A stretch of DNA of 64,000 nt from Croceicoccus marinus (GCF_001661675.2 NZ_CP019602.1:2629501-2693500), one strand, 5' to 3'; positions 46,070 to 55,814 are shown, numbered from the stretch's first letter. The notes: generated by a model from the sequence alone, not told the origin. Made by a program: numbers and translations.

Positions 46070-46935
46070 TCGCCGTTCACCGCGCGCCGCGCCAGGCGGA
46101 AGCCCGCCCGGAACGCCGCGCCGCGCACCGCCTTTTCCTGCGTTTCGAGCAAGCCCGCCAGCAGCAGATGCCCGCCCGGCGCGCAGATGCGGGCGAAATC
46201 GGGGGCCAGCTGGATCAGCGGCCCGGCCAGGATATTGGCGATCACCAGGTCATAGGGCGCACGCGACTGGATCAGCGGGGAATCGCAGCCCTCGGCCACG
46301 GTCATCACCAGCTGGCCGGGGGCGCCTCCCATCGCGAAACCGTTGGCCTGCGCATTATGCTCGACCACCTGCGTGCAGACCGCGTCGATGTCGGACGCCA
46401 GCGCCAGCGCGCGGGGCCACATGTCCATCGCCGCAAGGGCCAGCAGCCCCGTGCCGGTCCCGATGTCGGCGATATTGCGCGCGACCACGCCCTCGCGCTT
46501 CATCAGCGTCAGCATTTTGAGGCAGCCCGCAGTCGTCTCGTGCTGGCCGGTGCCGAAGGCCTGGCTGGCGGGGATCAGCAGGTCGCGCACGCCCGCCTCG
46601 TCCACCGGCGGGAAATCGGGGGTGTGGATGCGGAACCGGCCTGCGCGGATCGGCTGGGTCAGGTTCTGGCTGGCGACCAGCCAATCCGTATCGGGCAGCT
46701 TCTCGACCTCCAGCTCTGGTGCGCCATGGGCGAAAAGGCCCGCCACCGCGGTCTTGTCCTGTTTGGTGGGCCTGCGCGGCAGCCATGCCTCCAGCTTCCA
46801 GTCGAGCGGCCTTTCCTCGGCGATCTCGCTGCCGGCGATGACGATCGCGGGGTCCCAGTCCCACACGTCCTCATGCGCGACCAGTGCGGCCTGCACCACG
46901 TCGCGCGGGGCATGGGCAGTGATCTTCCAGCTCAT
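46030..46935 (-). CDS. prmA: Ribosomal protein L11 methyltransferase
   Basis: PrmA trimethylates L11 with SAM. The 301 residues have the N-terminal substrate-recognition domain and a Rossmann methyltransferase domain: 'IPASQAFGTGQHETTAGCLK', motif I 'NIADIGTGTGLLALAAMDMW', 'ALASDIDAVCTQVVEHNAQA' and the 'DLVIANILAGPLIQLAPDF' (NIL) motif. The ATG overlaps the beta-lactamase stop (ATGA), so the genes are translationally coupled. Confidence 0.93.
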   Translation of the reverse strand: MSWKITAHAPRDVVQAALVAHEDVWDWDPAIVIAGSEIAEERPLDWKLEAWLPRRPTKQDKTAVAGLFAHGAPELEVEKLPDTDWLVASQNLTQPIRAGRFRIHTPDFPPVDEAGVRDLLIPASQAFGTGQHETTAGCLKMLTLMKREGVVARNIADIGTGTGLLALAAMDMWPRALALASDIDAVCTQVVEHNAQANGFAMGGAPGQLVMTVAEGCDSPLIQSRAPYDLVIANILAGPLIQLAPDFARICAPGGHLLLAGLLETQEKAVRGAAFRAGFRLARRAVNGDWSILWLRRRSAR

Positions 46936-47846
46936 CGCGCGGCCTCTGCCGCCAGCCGTTCGTTCAGGCGGGCATCGATCGACGCGGCATAGGTCCGGCA
47001 GGCGGTCGCGTCGGTCAGATCGCCGCCGACCAGCCGCTCGCGCATCTGGCTGGCCGAGGGATGCGGGGTCAGCAATATGTCGCAATCAAGCGCCGCCAGC
47101 TCGGCAAGCCCCGCGCGATAGGCGGCAAGATAGGCGGCATGGTCCGAAAAGCGGTATTCGTCCGCGCTCACGGGCGAGAGGCTGTCGGCATAGACGATGC
47201 TGCGGCAGTCTTTGCCCTCGCAGGATTGCCATTGCCAGCTGACCGCCCCCGGCGTGTGGCCGGGCGTGGCGATCATGGTCAGGCGCAGCGGGCCGACTTC
47301 GACCGTTTCGCCGGGACGGACGATGCGGCCGACGCTGGCGGGCGGCATCGGATCGTGCATGCCGGCCTGCGGATCGTCCTCGCCTGCCTCGCCGCTGGCC
47401 AGAACGGCGGCGGCGGGGGCGCTGGCATAAAGATCCGCGCCGGTCCGCTGCTGGACCAGCGCCGCGCCGCCGACATGGTCGAAATGCTCATGGCTGGACA
47501 GCAGCACCGCGATGTCCCGCGGATCGAAGCCCAGCCGCTCTACATTGGCGAGTACGGTTTCGGCCCCCGCCTCGGTGCCGGTGTCGATCAGCACATGGCC
47601 TTGCGGAGCAGTGACGAGGACCGCCGCGATGCCGCAGGTGCCGACATAGAAACTGTTCCCATGGATGCGGAACGGCGGTCCGGGCTTGTCCCAATCGTCC
47701 CAGTCCGCGCACGAGGCTGTCCAATCAGAGGCCGGCCACTCAGTTGCTGGCGGAGCGGCGACGACCTGCTCGCCAGGGATTTCGCGCGCGCCGACGCATC
47801 CGGCCAGAACCAGAGCCGCCAGCGCCGCCGCGGTCCTAGCGGACAT
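46932..47846 (-). CDS. Subclass B3 metallo-beta-lactamase, lipoprotein type
   Basis: A 304-residue MBL-fold protein. The N-terminus ends in lipobox LAGC, so it is predicted to be lipid-anchored. Zinc ligands follow the B3 pattern: 'SSHEHFDHVGG' (H-x-H-x-D-H), 'TPGHTPGAVSW' and 'LTPHPSASQM'. The active-site strand is 'AAVLVTAPQGHVLIDTGTEA', as in LRA/THIN-B-like enzymes. Beta-lactam hydrolysis is inferred from family membership only. The gene overlaps the SDR stop upstream and prmA downstream. ATG 47858 is an alternative start. Confidence 0.85.
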   Translation of the reverse strand: MSARTAAALAALVLAGCVGAREIPGEQVVAAPPATEWPASDWTASCADWDDWDKPGPPFRIHGNSFYVGTCGIAAVLVTAPQGHVLIDTGTEAGAETVLANVERLGFDPRDIAVLLSSHEHFDHVGGAALVQQRTGADLYASAPAAAVLASGEAGEDDPQAGMHDPMPPASVGRIVRPGETVEVGPLRLTMIATPGHTPGAVSWQWQSCEGKDCRSIVYADSLSPVSADEYRFSDHAAYLAAYRAGLAELAALDCDILLTPHPSASQMRERLVGGDLTDATACRTYAASIDARLNERLAAEAAR

Positions 47847-48570
47847 AGCTGGCGCCATTCGCGTCGAGCACCGCGCCCGTCATGCTGGGCGGTGCGTCGG
47901 TGGCGCAGAATGCGGCGATCGCGGCAATCTCGGCCGGTTCGGCCACGCGGCCCAGCGGAATATCCGCCAGCAGCCCCGGCCCGCCGCGCGAAGCGAGATA
48001 GTCGCCCGCCATGGAGGAGTCCGTGAAGCCCGGACAGATCGCGAAGGCCAGGATCCCCTGATTCGCATAGGCGCGCGCGATGGTCTTGGTCATCGCCACC
48101 TCGCCCGCCTTGGCCGCGGCATAATGCCAGTGATCGGGCGAATCGCCGCGATAGGCGGCGCGGCTGGCGATATTGACCAGCCGCCCGGCGACCGGCCGGA
48201 CAGGATCCGCCAGCCATTGCCGCACCGCCAGCCGCGACAATTGCGCCGCGCTGGTCAGGTTGATGCGCAGGCAGCGCTCCCACTCCGCCAGCCAATAGGC
48301 ATCGGTATTGTCGATCGGGCTCGCCTCGAACACGCCGGCATTGTTGACCAGCACGTCGATGCGGCCCCCGGCCTTCTCGCGCGCCTCGTCCCACAGCCGC
48401 GCGGTTTCGGCGGGATCGGCGAGGTCGGAGGCGATGCTGCTGGGCCCTTCGGCGCGGGTGCCGTGGCGGATGACGTGGATGCCGCGCGCCTCCAGCGCCT
48501 CGGCAATGGCAAGGCCGATGCCGCGCGTGGAGCCGGTGACGAGGGCCGTGATCGTGCGATGCTTTTCCAT
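47836..48570 (-). CDS. Short-chain dehydrogenase/reductase
   Basis: A 244-residue classical SDR: cofactor motif 'ALVTGSTRGIGLAIAEALEA', 'VLVNNAGVFEASP', catalytic Ser in 'GRLVNIASRAAYRG' and Tyr-x3-Lys in 'HYAAAKAGEVAMTK'. 'CPGFTDSSM' replaces the usual PG-x-x-x-T. The residues after the second strand ('HVIRHGTRAEG') suggest NADP preference. Substrate unknown. It is the first gene of the SDR/MBL/prmA/TIGR02117 overlapping set. Confidence 0.9.
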   Translation of the reverse strand: MEKHRTITALVTGSTRGIGLAIAEALEARGIHVIRHGTRAEGPSSIASDLADPAETARLWDEAREKAGGRIDVLVNNAGVFEASPIDNTDAYWLAEWERCLRINLTSAAQLSRLAVRQWLADPVRPVAGRLVNIASRAAYRGDSPDHWHYAAAKAGEVAMTKTIARAYANQGILAFAICPGFTDSSMAGDYLASRGGPGLLADIPLGRVAEPAEIAAIAAFCATDAPPSMTGAVLDANGASYVR

Positions 48571-48771
48571 GGAAAACCGGGTAGTGCGCGCAGGCGCGGC
48601 GGGCAAGCCTTCGAGATAGGCCGCGCCCCCGCCCATCGCAAGACGCACCATATAACCCCTTGCCTAGGGCGCACGGGCCTGCCATTCGCGCCCGCAGCAC
48701 CTTTCTTTGACGCGGCGGGGATTCCATCTTCGGAATTCCGTTCAGGCCGCATACCGCAGGGGATTGAATCC

Positions 48772-49188
48772 ATGGCGCATCCCAAAGGCAGCACGGGCCC
48801 AGGTATCAGGCCGCGCCCGCTTTCGCCGCACCTTTCCATCTGGAAATGGAGCCCGGCGATGGCCGTCTCCATCCTGCACCGCGTGTCGGGCAACGGCATG
48901 GCGGTCGCGGGGCTGGGCGTGCTGCTCTGGTTCGTGGGCGCGATCGCTTCTGGTCCGGCGGCCTATGCGACCTTTGCGGGCGTGATGGGCAGCCCGATCG
49001 GCATCATCGTGCTGATCGGCATCAGCTGGGCGTTCTTCAACCATCTGATGAGCGGGATCCGCCATCTCGTGCTCGACGTGGGCGCGGGGTTCGAGGTCGA
49101 TCGCAACAATCGCTGGGCGACCATCTCGATCCTGCTCGGCATCGTCCTGACCGTCCTGTTCTGGGCGATCATCCTGTTCGCCAAATGA
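48772..49188 (+). CDS. sdhC: Succinate dehydrogenase cytochrome b556 subunit
   Basis: A 138-residue membrane anchor of complex II. The signature 'RPLSPHLSIWKWSPAMAVSI' with 'LHRVSGNGMAVAGLGVLLW' and the heme-ligand His in 'NHLMSGIRHLVLDVG' are clear. Three membrane helices are present. The ATG follows a 200-base gap that should contain the operon promoter (TTGACG near 48713 may be a -35 box; weak). Confidence 0.95.
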   Translation: MAHPKGSTGPGIRPRPLSPHLSIWKWSPAMAVSILHRVSGNGMAVAGLGVLLWFVGAIASGPAAYATFAGVMGSPIGIIVLIGISWAFFNHLMSGIRHLVLDVGAGFEVDRNNRWATISILLGIVLTVLFWAIILFAK

Positions 49189-49211
49189 TCGAAGTTACGA
49201 GGACTATCTAG

Positions 49212-49592
49212 ATGGGTAACGGAACTCGCATCGGCCGCGTACGCGGACTCGGTTCTTCGCATCAGGGCGCGCATCACTGGCTGCTGCAGCGCTTCACCGC
49301 GGTCGGCAATCTGGTGCTGGTGCTGTGGCTTGTGTTCAGCCTGCTCGCCATGCCCGACTATTCCTACGGCACCGTGTATGGCTGGCTGTCCACCCCGTTC
49401 GCGGCCACCGCGATGGTGCTGCTGATCGTCTCCACCTTCTGGCATGCGCGTCTGGGCATGCAGGTGATGATGGAGGACTATCTCCACGGCGCGAACCGCT
49501 TCGCGGTGCTGCTGCTCCTCAATCTCGTGTTTGTCGCGCTGGGCGTCTTCGGCGTCGTCAGCGTGATCCGCATCGCGCTGGGAGGCGCGTAA
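49212..49592 (+). CDS. sdhD: Succinate dehydrogenase hydrophobic membrane anchor subunit
   Basis: A 126-residue anchor with three membrane helices. It has '[20 protein letters not shown]', heme/quinone-site residues in '[19 protein letters not shown]' and a hydrophobic C-terminal helix. It lies 23 bases after sdhC and is followed immediately by sdhA. Confidence 0.95.
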   Translation: MGNGTRIGRVRGLGSSHQGAHHWLLQRFTAVGNLVLVLWLVFSLLAMPDYSYGTVYGWLSTPFAATAMVLLIVSTFWHARLGMQVMMEDYLHGANRFAVLLLLNLVFVALGVFGVVSVIRIALGGA

Positions 49593-49593
49593 G

Positions 49594-51411
49594 ATGGCCG
49601 AAACAACTGCACCCGCCTACAAGATCATCGACCACACCTATGACACGATCGTCGTGGGTGCGGGCGGTTCGGGCCTGCGCGCCACCATGGGCAGCGCCGA
49701 GGCCGGTCTGAAGACCGCCTGCATCACCAAGGTGTTTCCCACCCGCAGCCACACCGTGGCGGCACAGGGCGGCATCGCGGCATCGCTGGGCAACAATACG
49801 CCCGACCACTGGTCGTGGCACATGTACGACACCGTCAAGGGATCGGACTGGCTGGGCGACCAGGACGCGATCGAATATCTGGTGCGCGAAGCCCCCGCCG
49901 CGGTGATCGAGCTTGAGCATGCCGGCGTGCCCTTCAGCCGCAACCCGGAGGGGACGATCTATCAGCGCCCGTTCGGCGGCCACATGCAGAACATGGGCGA
50001 AGGCCCCCCGGTGCAGCGCACCTGCGCCGCGGCCGACCGTACCGGCCATGCGATGCTGCACGCTTTGTACCAGCAGTCGCTGAAGTACGACGCGGACTTC
50101 TACATCGAATATTTCGCCATCGACCTGATCATGGTGAACGGCGAGTGCAAGGGCGTCATCGCCATATGCATGGACGACGGTTCGATCCACCGCTTCCGCG
50201 GCCATGCGGTGGTGCTGGCGACCGGCGGTTATGGCCGGTCCTATTACACCGCGACCAGTGCCCATACCTGCACCGGCGACGGCGGCGGCATGGTGCTGCG
50301 CGCGGGCCTGCCGCTGCAGGACATGGAATTCGTGCAGTTCCACCCGACCGGCATCTATGGCGCGGGCGTTCTCATCACCGAGGGTGCGCGGGGCGAAGGC
50401 GGCTATCTCACCAATTCCGAGGGTGAGCGTTTCATGGAACGCTATGCCCCCTCGGCCAAGGACCTTGCCTCGCGCGATGTCGTCTCGCGCTCGATGGCGC
50501 TGGAAATCCGCGAAGGACGCGGCGTCGGCAATGACAAGGACCACATCTTCCTGCACCTCGATCACATCGATCCCAAGGTGCTGGCGGAACGGCTTCCCGG
50601 CATTACCGAAAGCGGCAAGATCTTCGCCGGCGTCGACCTTACTCGCCAGCCGCTGCCCGTGGTGCCGACCGTGCACTACAACATGGGCGGCATCCCGTGT
50701 AACTATCACGGGCAGGTCGTGACCATCGGTGCCGACGGCGATCCCGAAACCGTGGTCCCGGGGCTCTATGCCGTGGGCGAAGCGGCCTGCGTGTCGGTGC
50801 ATGGCGCGAACCGCCTCGGCTCCAACTCGCTGATCGACCTTGTCGTGTTCGGCCGCGCGACCGGCCACCACCTCAAGTCCTCGATCAAGCCGGGCACGGC
50901 GCATGACAATCTGCCAAAGGACAGCGCGGATTTCGCCCTGTCGCGGCTCGACCATTTCCGCCATTCCAAGGGCGGTTCGCCCACTGCGGAAATCCGGATG
51001 GAGATGCAGCGCACCATGTCGGCCCACGCCGCCGTGTTCCGCACCGACGAGCTGATGGCCGAAGGCAAGGAAAAGCTGGCCGCCACCTATGCGCGGATGG
51101 AAGACATTTCCGTGGCCGACAAGTCGCTGATCTGGAACAGCGACCTGATCGAGACGATGGAGCTGGACAATCTGATCAGCCAGGCCACCGTCACCATGCA
51201 TTCGGCGTTCAACCGCAAGGAAAGCCGCGGCGCGCACGCGCACGAGGATTTCCCTGAGCGCAACGATGCCGAATGGATGAAGCACACCGCCAGCTGGTTC
51301 GACGGATGGGGCGGCAAGAGCGGCAGCGTCAAGCTGGACTATCGCCCGGTGCACGAGTTCACGCTGACCGACGATATCGACTATATCCAGCCTAAGAAGC
51401 GGGTTTACTGA
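49594..51411 (+). CDS. sdhA: Succinate dehydrogenase flavoprotein subunit
   Basis: A 605-residue catalytic subunit oxidising succinate to fumarate. It has the FAD motif '[20 protein letters not shown]', the FAD-attachment His in '[20 protein letters not shown]', the active-site Arg region '[12 protein letters not shown]', '[15 protein letters not shown]' and the C-terminal '[12 protein letters not shown]'. A terminator-like hairpin with T5 follows, and no sdhB is present downstream. Confidence 0.96.
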   Translation: MAETTAPAYKIIDHTYDTIVVGAGGSGLRATMGSAEAGLKTACITKVFPTRSHTVAAQGGIAASLGNNTPDHWSWHMYDTVKGSDWLGDQDAIEYLVREAPAAVIELEHAGVPFSRNPEGTIYQRPFGGHMQNMGEGPPVQRTCAAADRTGHAMLHALYQQSLKYDADFYIEYFAIDLIMVNGECKGVIAICMDDGSIHRFRGHAVVLATGGYGRSYYTATSAHTCTGDGGGMVLRAGLPLQDMEFVQFHPTGIYGAGVLITEGARGEGGYLTNSEGERFMERYAPSAKDLASRDVVSRSMALEIREGRGVGNDKDHIFLHLDHIDPKVLAERLPGITESGKIFAGVDLTRQPLPVVPTVHYNMGGIPCNYHGQVVTIGADGDPETVVPGLYAVGEAACVSVHGANRLGSNSLIDLVVFGRATGHHLKSSIKPGTAHDNLPKDSADFALSRLDHFRHSKGGSPTAEIRMEMQRTMSAHAAVFRTDELMAEGKEKLAATYARMEDISVADKSLIWNSDLIETMELDNLISQATVTMHSAFNRKESRGAHAHEDFPERNDAEWMKHTASWFDGWGGKSGSVKLDYRPVHEFTLTDDIDYIQPKKRVY

Positions 51412-51453
51412 CCCCTCTTCAAGGACTGAGACCGAGACGGGGTCGGGGGCGTT

Positions 51454-51472
51454 GGGGCCTCCGGCCCTTTTT
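51454..51472 (+). terminator. Rho-independent terminator after sdhA
   Basis: GGGCC-TCC-GGCCC is followed by TTTTT, 40 bases after the sdhA stop. The stem is only five GC pairs but has a clean T-run, so the transcript probably ends here. Confidence 0.65.
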
Positions 51473-51502
51473 CATGCGCCTAAGCCGTATCGCGCGCCCG
51501 CG

Positions 51503-52021
51503 TCATTCGCCGTCGTGATATCTGCCCGCCGCCCCGGGCTTCACCGAATATCCGGCATCGGTCCGAACAAGATCTTCGGTCAAAGGAATGGCGCCGCTTG
51601 GCATGATGGGTAGCGACGCTGTTTCCGGCCATTCCTGCCTGACCCTTGCCATGAGCGCCTTTTGGAAACTCATCGAACGAAGCGGTGCTTCGCCCCTGGG
51701 GAAACTGATCCAGACCCGCCCGATCCGGTCCTGAAAATCCATGGCAGAGGCCATTAGCTCTTCGTCGTTACCCCGCCAGACCGCCGCGTTGAACGTCATG
51801 GGCGACACTTGTGACGACCATTCAAGCTCGCTCGGCGTCGCTGCATCCACGTGATAGCCGTTCGCCTCGCTGACTTCGTTCAGCAGGGCCAGCAACCGCT
51901 GCCTGTCGTCGGCATTGCGCAGCGGAACCTCGAAGGCGGCGGTCGTCTTCATGCTGTCGGGTTGTCTGGCAGGACCGCACGCCGTGACGAGAAGGAAGAG
52001 TGCGGGCGCGTATCGGATCAT
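51503..52021 (-). CDS. Hypothetical lipoprotein
   Basis: A 172-residue protein. The N-terminus 'MIRYAPALFLLVTACGPARQ' has a lipobox VTAC, so it is lipidated. The mature domain has mixed alpha/beta character ('RLLALLNEVSEANGYHVDAA', 'MASAMDFQDRIGRVWISFPR') and no recognised family. The ATG at 52021 is chosen because it starts the signal peptide; a longer frame to 52093 would bury it. Confidence 0.75.
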   Translation of the reverse strand: MIRYAPALFLLVTACGPARQPDSMKTTAAFEVPLRNADDRQRLLALLNEVSEANGYHVDAATPSELEWSSQVSPMTFNAAVWRGNDEELMASAMDFQDRIGRVWISFPRGEAPLRSMSFQKALMARVRQEWPETASLPIMPSGAIPLTEDLVRTDAGYSVKPGAAGRYHDGE

Positions 52022-52089
52022 GCCCCGATCATGAGGCCAGGAAACAAGCAGGGCAAGCTGTGCCACCATGGCGGCACGGCTTGCCAAGC

Positions 52090-52977
52090 TCACAACCGCG
52101 TCCGCACCAGCATCGCCCTCAGATAGTTCCGCCCGGGCCGCAGCACGATCACCAGCACGCCTGCCGCTGCGACAAGCGCGCCTGACACCAGCGTGGGCCC
52201 CACCTCGTCGCCTGTCAGCGACACGCCCAGGAGCACGGTGAACACCGGCGTCATCAGCGTCAGCGGCGCGATCAGATTGACGTCATGCTCGGCAAGCAGC
52301 CGGAAATAGAGCGTATGCGCGCCGACCGAGACGACGAGCCCCGAAAACAGAATTGCCGCCAGCCCGCCCCATGGCTCGGCGCCGATCGCGGCAACCTGCC
52401 CTTGCTCCAGCGCCAGCGAAAGCGGCAGGAGCACGATGGCCGATACCGCGCCCGCCCATGCCTGCATGCGCAGCGGCTCGAGCGATATGCGTTTCAGGCC
52501 GACACTGCCCAGCGCGCCGACCACCGAAGACGCACCGACGAACAGCAGGCCGATGCTGCTCTGCCATCCCGACGGTGAGGCGACGGCGATGCCCACGCCC
52601 ACGAATGTCAGCGCGATGCCCAGCGCCCGCCTCCAGTGCACCTTTTCGCGCAGGAGGATGATCGCGAACAGCACGGTCAGCGGGGCGCCGGTCAGGCTGA
52701 CGATGCCCGCCGCCGAAGGGCTGGCGTCGGTCAGGCCGATGAACAGCAGCGCGAACGATCCGCCGCTGACGGCAAGCGCGACCGCGGCGACGAACAGGAA
52801 ACGGTCGGGCAGCGGCCTCAGCCACGGCAGGAGGGCCAGCGCCACCACGGCGGAACGCAGCGTCGCGTAGAACAGCGGCGGCAGGCCCAGATCGCTGACC
52901 GCCAGCTTGGACACGATGGTATTGAGCGCCCAGACAAGACAGATCGCGACCAGCAGGAAAAAGCTGCGGAAAGTCAT
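52090..52977 (-). CDS. EamA-family (DMT superfamily) transporter
   Basis: A 295-residue protein with ten membrane helices in two EamA repeats: 'MTFRSFFLLVAICLVWALNT...VSKLAVSDLGLPP' opens the first, and 'QSSIGLLFVGASSVVGALGS' the second. These proteins export metabolites or drugs; the substrate cannot be told from sequence. It starts 112 bases upstream of the lipoprotein gene's end region on the same strand and may be transcribed with it. Confidence 0.9.
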   Translation of the reverse strand: MTFRSFFLLVAICLVWALNTIVSKLAVSDLGLPPLFYATLRSAVVALALLPWLRPLPDRFLFVAAVALAVSGGSFALLFIGLTDASPSAAGIVSLTGAPLTVLFAIILLREKVHWRRALGIALTFVGVGIAVASPSGWQSSIGLLFVGASSVVGALGSVGLKRISLEPLRMQAWAGAVSAIVLLPLSLALEQGQVAAIGAEPWGGLAAILFSGLVVSVGAHTLYFRLLAEHDVNLIAPLTLMTPVFTVLLGVSLTGDEVGPTLVSGALVAAAGVLVIVLRPGRNYLRAMLVRTRL

Positions 52978-53131
52978 GCCGGGCTGGTGACGCCCTCTAT
53001 CGTCGAATCATAGCGCAAATTCATCTCACTGCGATGGCGTCTGTCAAAAACGGTATGGAAGGATGCCGCTTGACCTTTTGGCAATATGTCTGCGGCCACA
53101 AACCCTCGCCTATTCGAAGGAGCGCAGCGCC

Positions 53132-53410
53132 TTGATCGGTATTTATCTCATTATCGTGCCGATCGCCTTCGTGGCAATCAATGCATGGACCATCATCTGT
53201 TTCTGGGATGACAAGCAAAGCGCCATCGCCGGCCGGCGGCGCATTCCAGAGGCGAGCCTGCTGCAACTCGCCCTGCTGGGCGGCACACCCGGGGCCTTCC
53301 TTGCGGGCCATCTGTTTCGCCACAAGACGCGCAAGGAGCCGTTTTCCACCCGCCTGCAGGTCATCGCCGCGGTGCAGCTTGGCCTGCTGATCGGTTTCGC
53401 GATCTGGTGA
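53132..53410 (+). CDS. DUF1294 family small membrane protein
   Basis: A 92-residue protein with two to three membrane helices ('LIGIYLIIVPIAFVAINAWT', 'LQVIAAVQLGLLIGFAIW') and the DUF1294 core 'FWDDKQSAIAGRRRIPEASL', 'LALLGGTPGAFLAGHLFRHK'. Start is TTG with AAGGAG about 10 bases upstream; an ATG at 53063 is longer but atypical for the family. Its stop abuts the thrS stop on the other strand. Confidence 0.8.
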   Translation: MIGIYLIIVPIAFVAINAWTIICFWDDKQSAIAGRRRIPEASLLQLALLGGTPGAFLAGHLFRHKTRKEPFSTRLQVIAAVQLGLLIGFAIW

Positions 53411-55450
53411 TCAGCGCAGGTCGGGCGGCGTGGCCTCTGCCTTCAGCATGGCGATCGCCTCGTCCAGCGAGCAGAAGTTCTGCTGCTGTTCGCCCAGGGT
53501 GCGGATCGCGACGGTGCCTTCCTCGGCCTCGCGCTTGCCGACGACCAGCAGGCGCGGAACCTTGGCCACCGAATGTTCGCGGACCTTGTAGTTGATCTTC
53601 TCGTTGCGAAGATCGCTTTCCACCCGCACGCCCGCCGCCTGCAGCTTCGCGGCGACGTCCTTCGCGTAATCGTCGGCGTCGGACACGATGGTCGCGACCA
53701 CCGCCTGCACCGGCGCAAGCCACACCGGCAGCCTGCCCGCGAAATGCTCGATCAATATGCCGATGAAGCGTTCGTAACTGCCAAAGATCGCGCGGTGCAG
53801 CATGACGGGGCGGTGCTTTTCGCCATCCTCGCCCACATAGGTCGCGTCGAGCCGTTCGGGCAGCACGCGGTCACCCTGAATCGTGCCGACCTGCCAGGTG
53901 CGGCCGATGGCATCGGTAAGGTGCCATTCCAGCTTGGGCGCATAGAACGCGCCCTCGCCGGGCAGTTCTTCCCAGCCATAATCCTCGTTCGCCATGCCGG
54001 CTTCGGCCACGGCGTCGCGCAGTTCCTGCTCGGCCTTGTCCCAGCCCTCCTCGCTGCCGAAGCGCTTTTCGGGGCGCAGGGCTAGCTTGACCTCGTAGGT
54101 GAAGCCGAAATCCTTGTAGACGGCATCGGCCAGCTTGCAGAAGGCGCGAACCTCGTCGACGACCTGGCTTTCGGTGCAGAAGATATGCGCGTCGTCCTGC
54201 GTGAACTGGCGCACGCGCATCAGCCCGTGAAGCGCGCCATGCGGTTCGTTCCGGTGGCAGCAGCCCATCTCGCCCAGCCGAACGGGCAGGTCGCGGTACG
54301 AGGTGATGCCCTGCTTGAACACAAGCACGTGGGCCGGGCAGTTCATCGGCTTGATCGCCATCCAGTCGGCGTCGGCCGCGACCCGTGGGCTGGCGCCCTT
54401 GCCGTCATTGTCGTCGCCCAGCCCTTCGACTTCGGGGACGATATCGGGGACGGCGAACATGTTCTCGGCATATTTGCCCCAGTGGCCTGACTGTTCCCAC
54501 TGGCGCACGTCCATCAGCTGCGGGGTCTTGATCTCCTGATAGCCCGCGCCGTCCATCTTGCGGCGCATATAGGCCTCCAGCTCGCGCCAGATCCGATAGC
54601 CGTTGGGGTGCCAGAAGACGCTGCCATGCGCTTCCTCCTGCAGATGGAACAGGTCCATCTCGCGGCCCAGCTTGCGGTGGTCGCGCTTGGCGGCCTCTTC
54701 CAGCCGCGTCAGATGGGCGCTCAGCTGCTTCTTGTTGAGCCAGCCGGTGCCATAGATGCGGGTCAGCTGCGCGTTCTTCTGGTCGCCGCGCCAGTATGCC
54801 CCGGCGACGCGCATCAGCTTGAACGCCTGCGGATCGAGCTTTCCGGTCGAAGGCAGATGCGGCCCGCGGCACATGTCGAGCCACGAGCCTTCCTCGCTCG
54901 GGGCGCCGGACCAGTAGACGGTCAGCTCCTCCCCCTCGGGGAGTTCGGCGGCCCATTCGGCCTTGAAGTTCTCGCCTTCCGACTTCCAGCGGTCGATCAG
55001 CTGCTGGCGGGTCCAGACCTCGCGGTGCAGCGGCTTGTCGGCCTTGATGATCTCGCGCATCTTTTCCTCGATGGCGGGAAGATCGTCCATGCTGAACGGA
55101 TCGCGGGTGGCGGGGGCCATCACGTCGTAATAGAACCCGTCGTCGGTCGCGGGGCCAAAGGTGATCTGCGTGCCGGGCCACAGCGCCTGCACCGCCTCGG
55201 CCAGCACATGGGCATAATCGTGCCGGGCGAGTTCCAGCGCGTCATCCTCGTCCCTGGTGGTCACCAGCGCCAGTTCGGCATCGCCCTCGAACGGGCGGCC
55301 AAGGTCGCGCAATTCGCCGTCGACGCGCGCGGCGATGGCCGCCTTGGCAAGGCCGGGGCCGATCGCGGCGGCGACATCGGCAGGGGTTGAGCCTGCGGGC
55401 ATCTCGCGCACCGAACCGTCGGGCAGGCTGATCTTCAGAAGTTCGCTCAT
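53411..55450 (-). CDS. thrS: Threonyl-tRNA synthetase
   Basis: A 679-residue class II synthetase charging tRNA(Thr). The TGS domain ('[20 protein letters not shown]') is followed by the editing domain ('[20 protein letters not shown]' with H-x3-H, and '[14 protein letters not shown]'), the catalytic core ('[20 protein letters not shown]' zinc Cys, '[20 protein letters not shown]' motif 2, '[20 protein letters not shown]' motif 3) and an anticodon-binding domain. Start at 55450 with GAGAG upstream. It is preceded by a threonine-rich leader frame and alternative hairpins, so attenuation control is likely. Confidence 0.97.
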   Translation of the reverse strand: MSELLKISLPDGSVREMPAGSTPADVAAAIGPGLAKAAIAARVDGELRDLGRPFEGDAELALVTTRDEDDALELARHDYAHVLAEAVQALWPGTQITFGPATDDGFYYDVMAPATRDPFSMDDLPAIEEKMREIIKADKPLHREVWTRQQLIDRWKSEGENFKAEWAAELPEGEELTVYWSGAPSEEGSWLDMCRGPHLPSTGKLDPQAFKLMRVAGAYWRGDQKNAQLTRIYGTGWLNKKQLSAHLTRLEEAAKRDHRKLGREMDLFHLQEEAHGSVFWHPNGYRIWRELEAYMRRKMDGAGYQEIKTPQLMDVRQWEQSGHWGKYAENMFAVPDIVPEVEGLGDDNDGKGASPRVAADADWMAIKPMNCPAHVLVFKQGITSYRDLPVRLGEMGCCHRNEPHGALHGLMRVRQFTQDDAHIFCTESQVVDEVRAFCKLADAVYKDFGFTYEVKLALRPEKRFGSEEGWDKAEQELRDAVAEAGMANEDYGWEELPGEGAFYAPKLEWHLTDAIGRTWQVGTIQGDRVLPERLDATYVGEDGEKHRPVMLHRAIFGSYERFIGILIEHFAGRLPVWLAPVQAVVATIVSDADDYAKDVAAKLQAAGVRVESDLRNEKINYKVREHSVAKVPRLLVVGKREAEEGTVAIRTLGEQQQNFCSLDEAIAMLKAEATPPDLR

Positions 55451-55516
55451 AATCTCTCGGGCCGATCTAAAGGGCAGAGGCGCGCCATGGCACAAGCGGG
55501 GCCAAGCCGGAAGGGG

Positions 55517-55613
55517 CGGCGTCGGGCGTTGAGGGGTTTTTCGGGAAGCGACGCCGACTGCCCGAACCCGGGGCACCGGCGGAAGCGTCAGCGCGCGACC
55601 GGCCGGCCCCGGG
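55517..55613 (-). promoter_or_regulatory. Candidate attenuator: mutually exclusive hairpins in the thrS leader
   Basis: Read on the minus strand. Stem A pairs 55613-55606 with 55574-55567 (8 perfect GC-rich pairs, extendable). Stem B pairs 55556-55549 with 55524-55517 (8 perfect pairs). Stem C pairs 55569-55561 with 55545-55534 (bulged) and excludes both A and B. This is the 1:2 / 3:4 versus 2:3 arrangement of classical attenuators. The left arm of A begins 7 bases after the last of seven Thr codons, where a stalled ribosome would cover it. No strong U-run follows stem B, so termination may be Rho-dependent or control may be translational. Confidence 0.55.
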
Positions 55614-55659
55614 CACACCCGGTGGTAGTCGTGGTGGTCGTGGCGTTCTGCTGCTTCAT
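55588..55659 (-). CDS. Threonine-rich leader peptide upstream of thrS
   Basis: A 23-codon frame, MKQQNA followed by seven consecutive Thr codons (ACG, ACC, ACC, ACG, ACT, ACC, ACC) and [10 protein letters not shown], stop TGA. It lies on the thrS strand, 138 bases before its ATG. A run of codons for the amino acid charged by the downstream synthetase is the hallmark of ribosome-mediated attenuation (compare thrL, pheM, trpL). No annotation would normally include so short a frame. The SD is not obvious ('CATTTTTCC' region upstream is AT-rich); expression is inferred. Confidence 0.7.
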   Translation of the reverse strand: MKQQNATTTTTTTGCARGRPVAR

Positions 55660-55814
55660 GGAAAAATGAATATAGGCGGCACGATCGCCGCTGTCACCCC
55701 GCCGGGCCGGCATCGCATCTCGCCCGATTGATTTGTGCCGGGCTCCGTTACCCTTTGCTTGACACTCCGCCGCTATGGCACGAGTTTTCCGGCGCGGTTT
55801 TCGGGGGTCGATCG

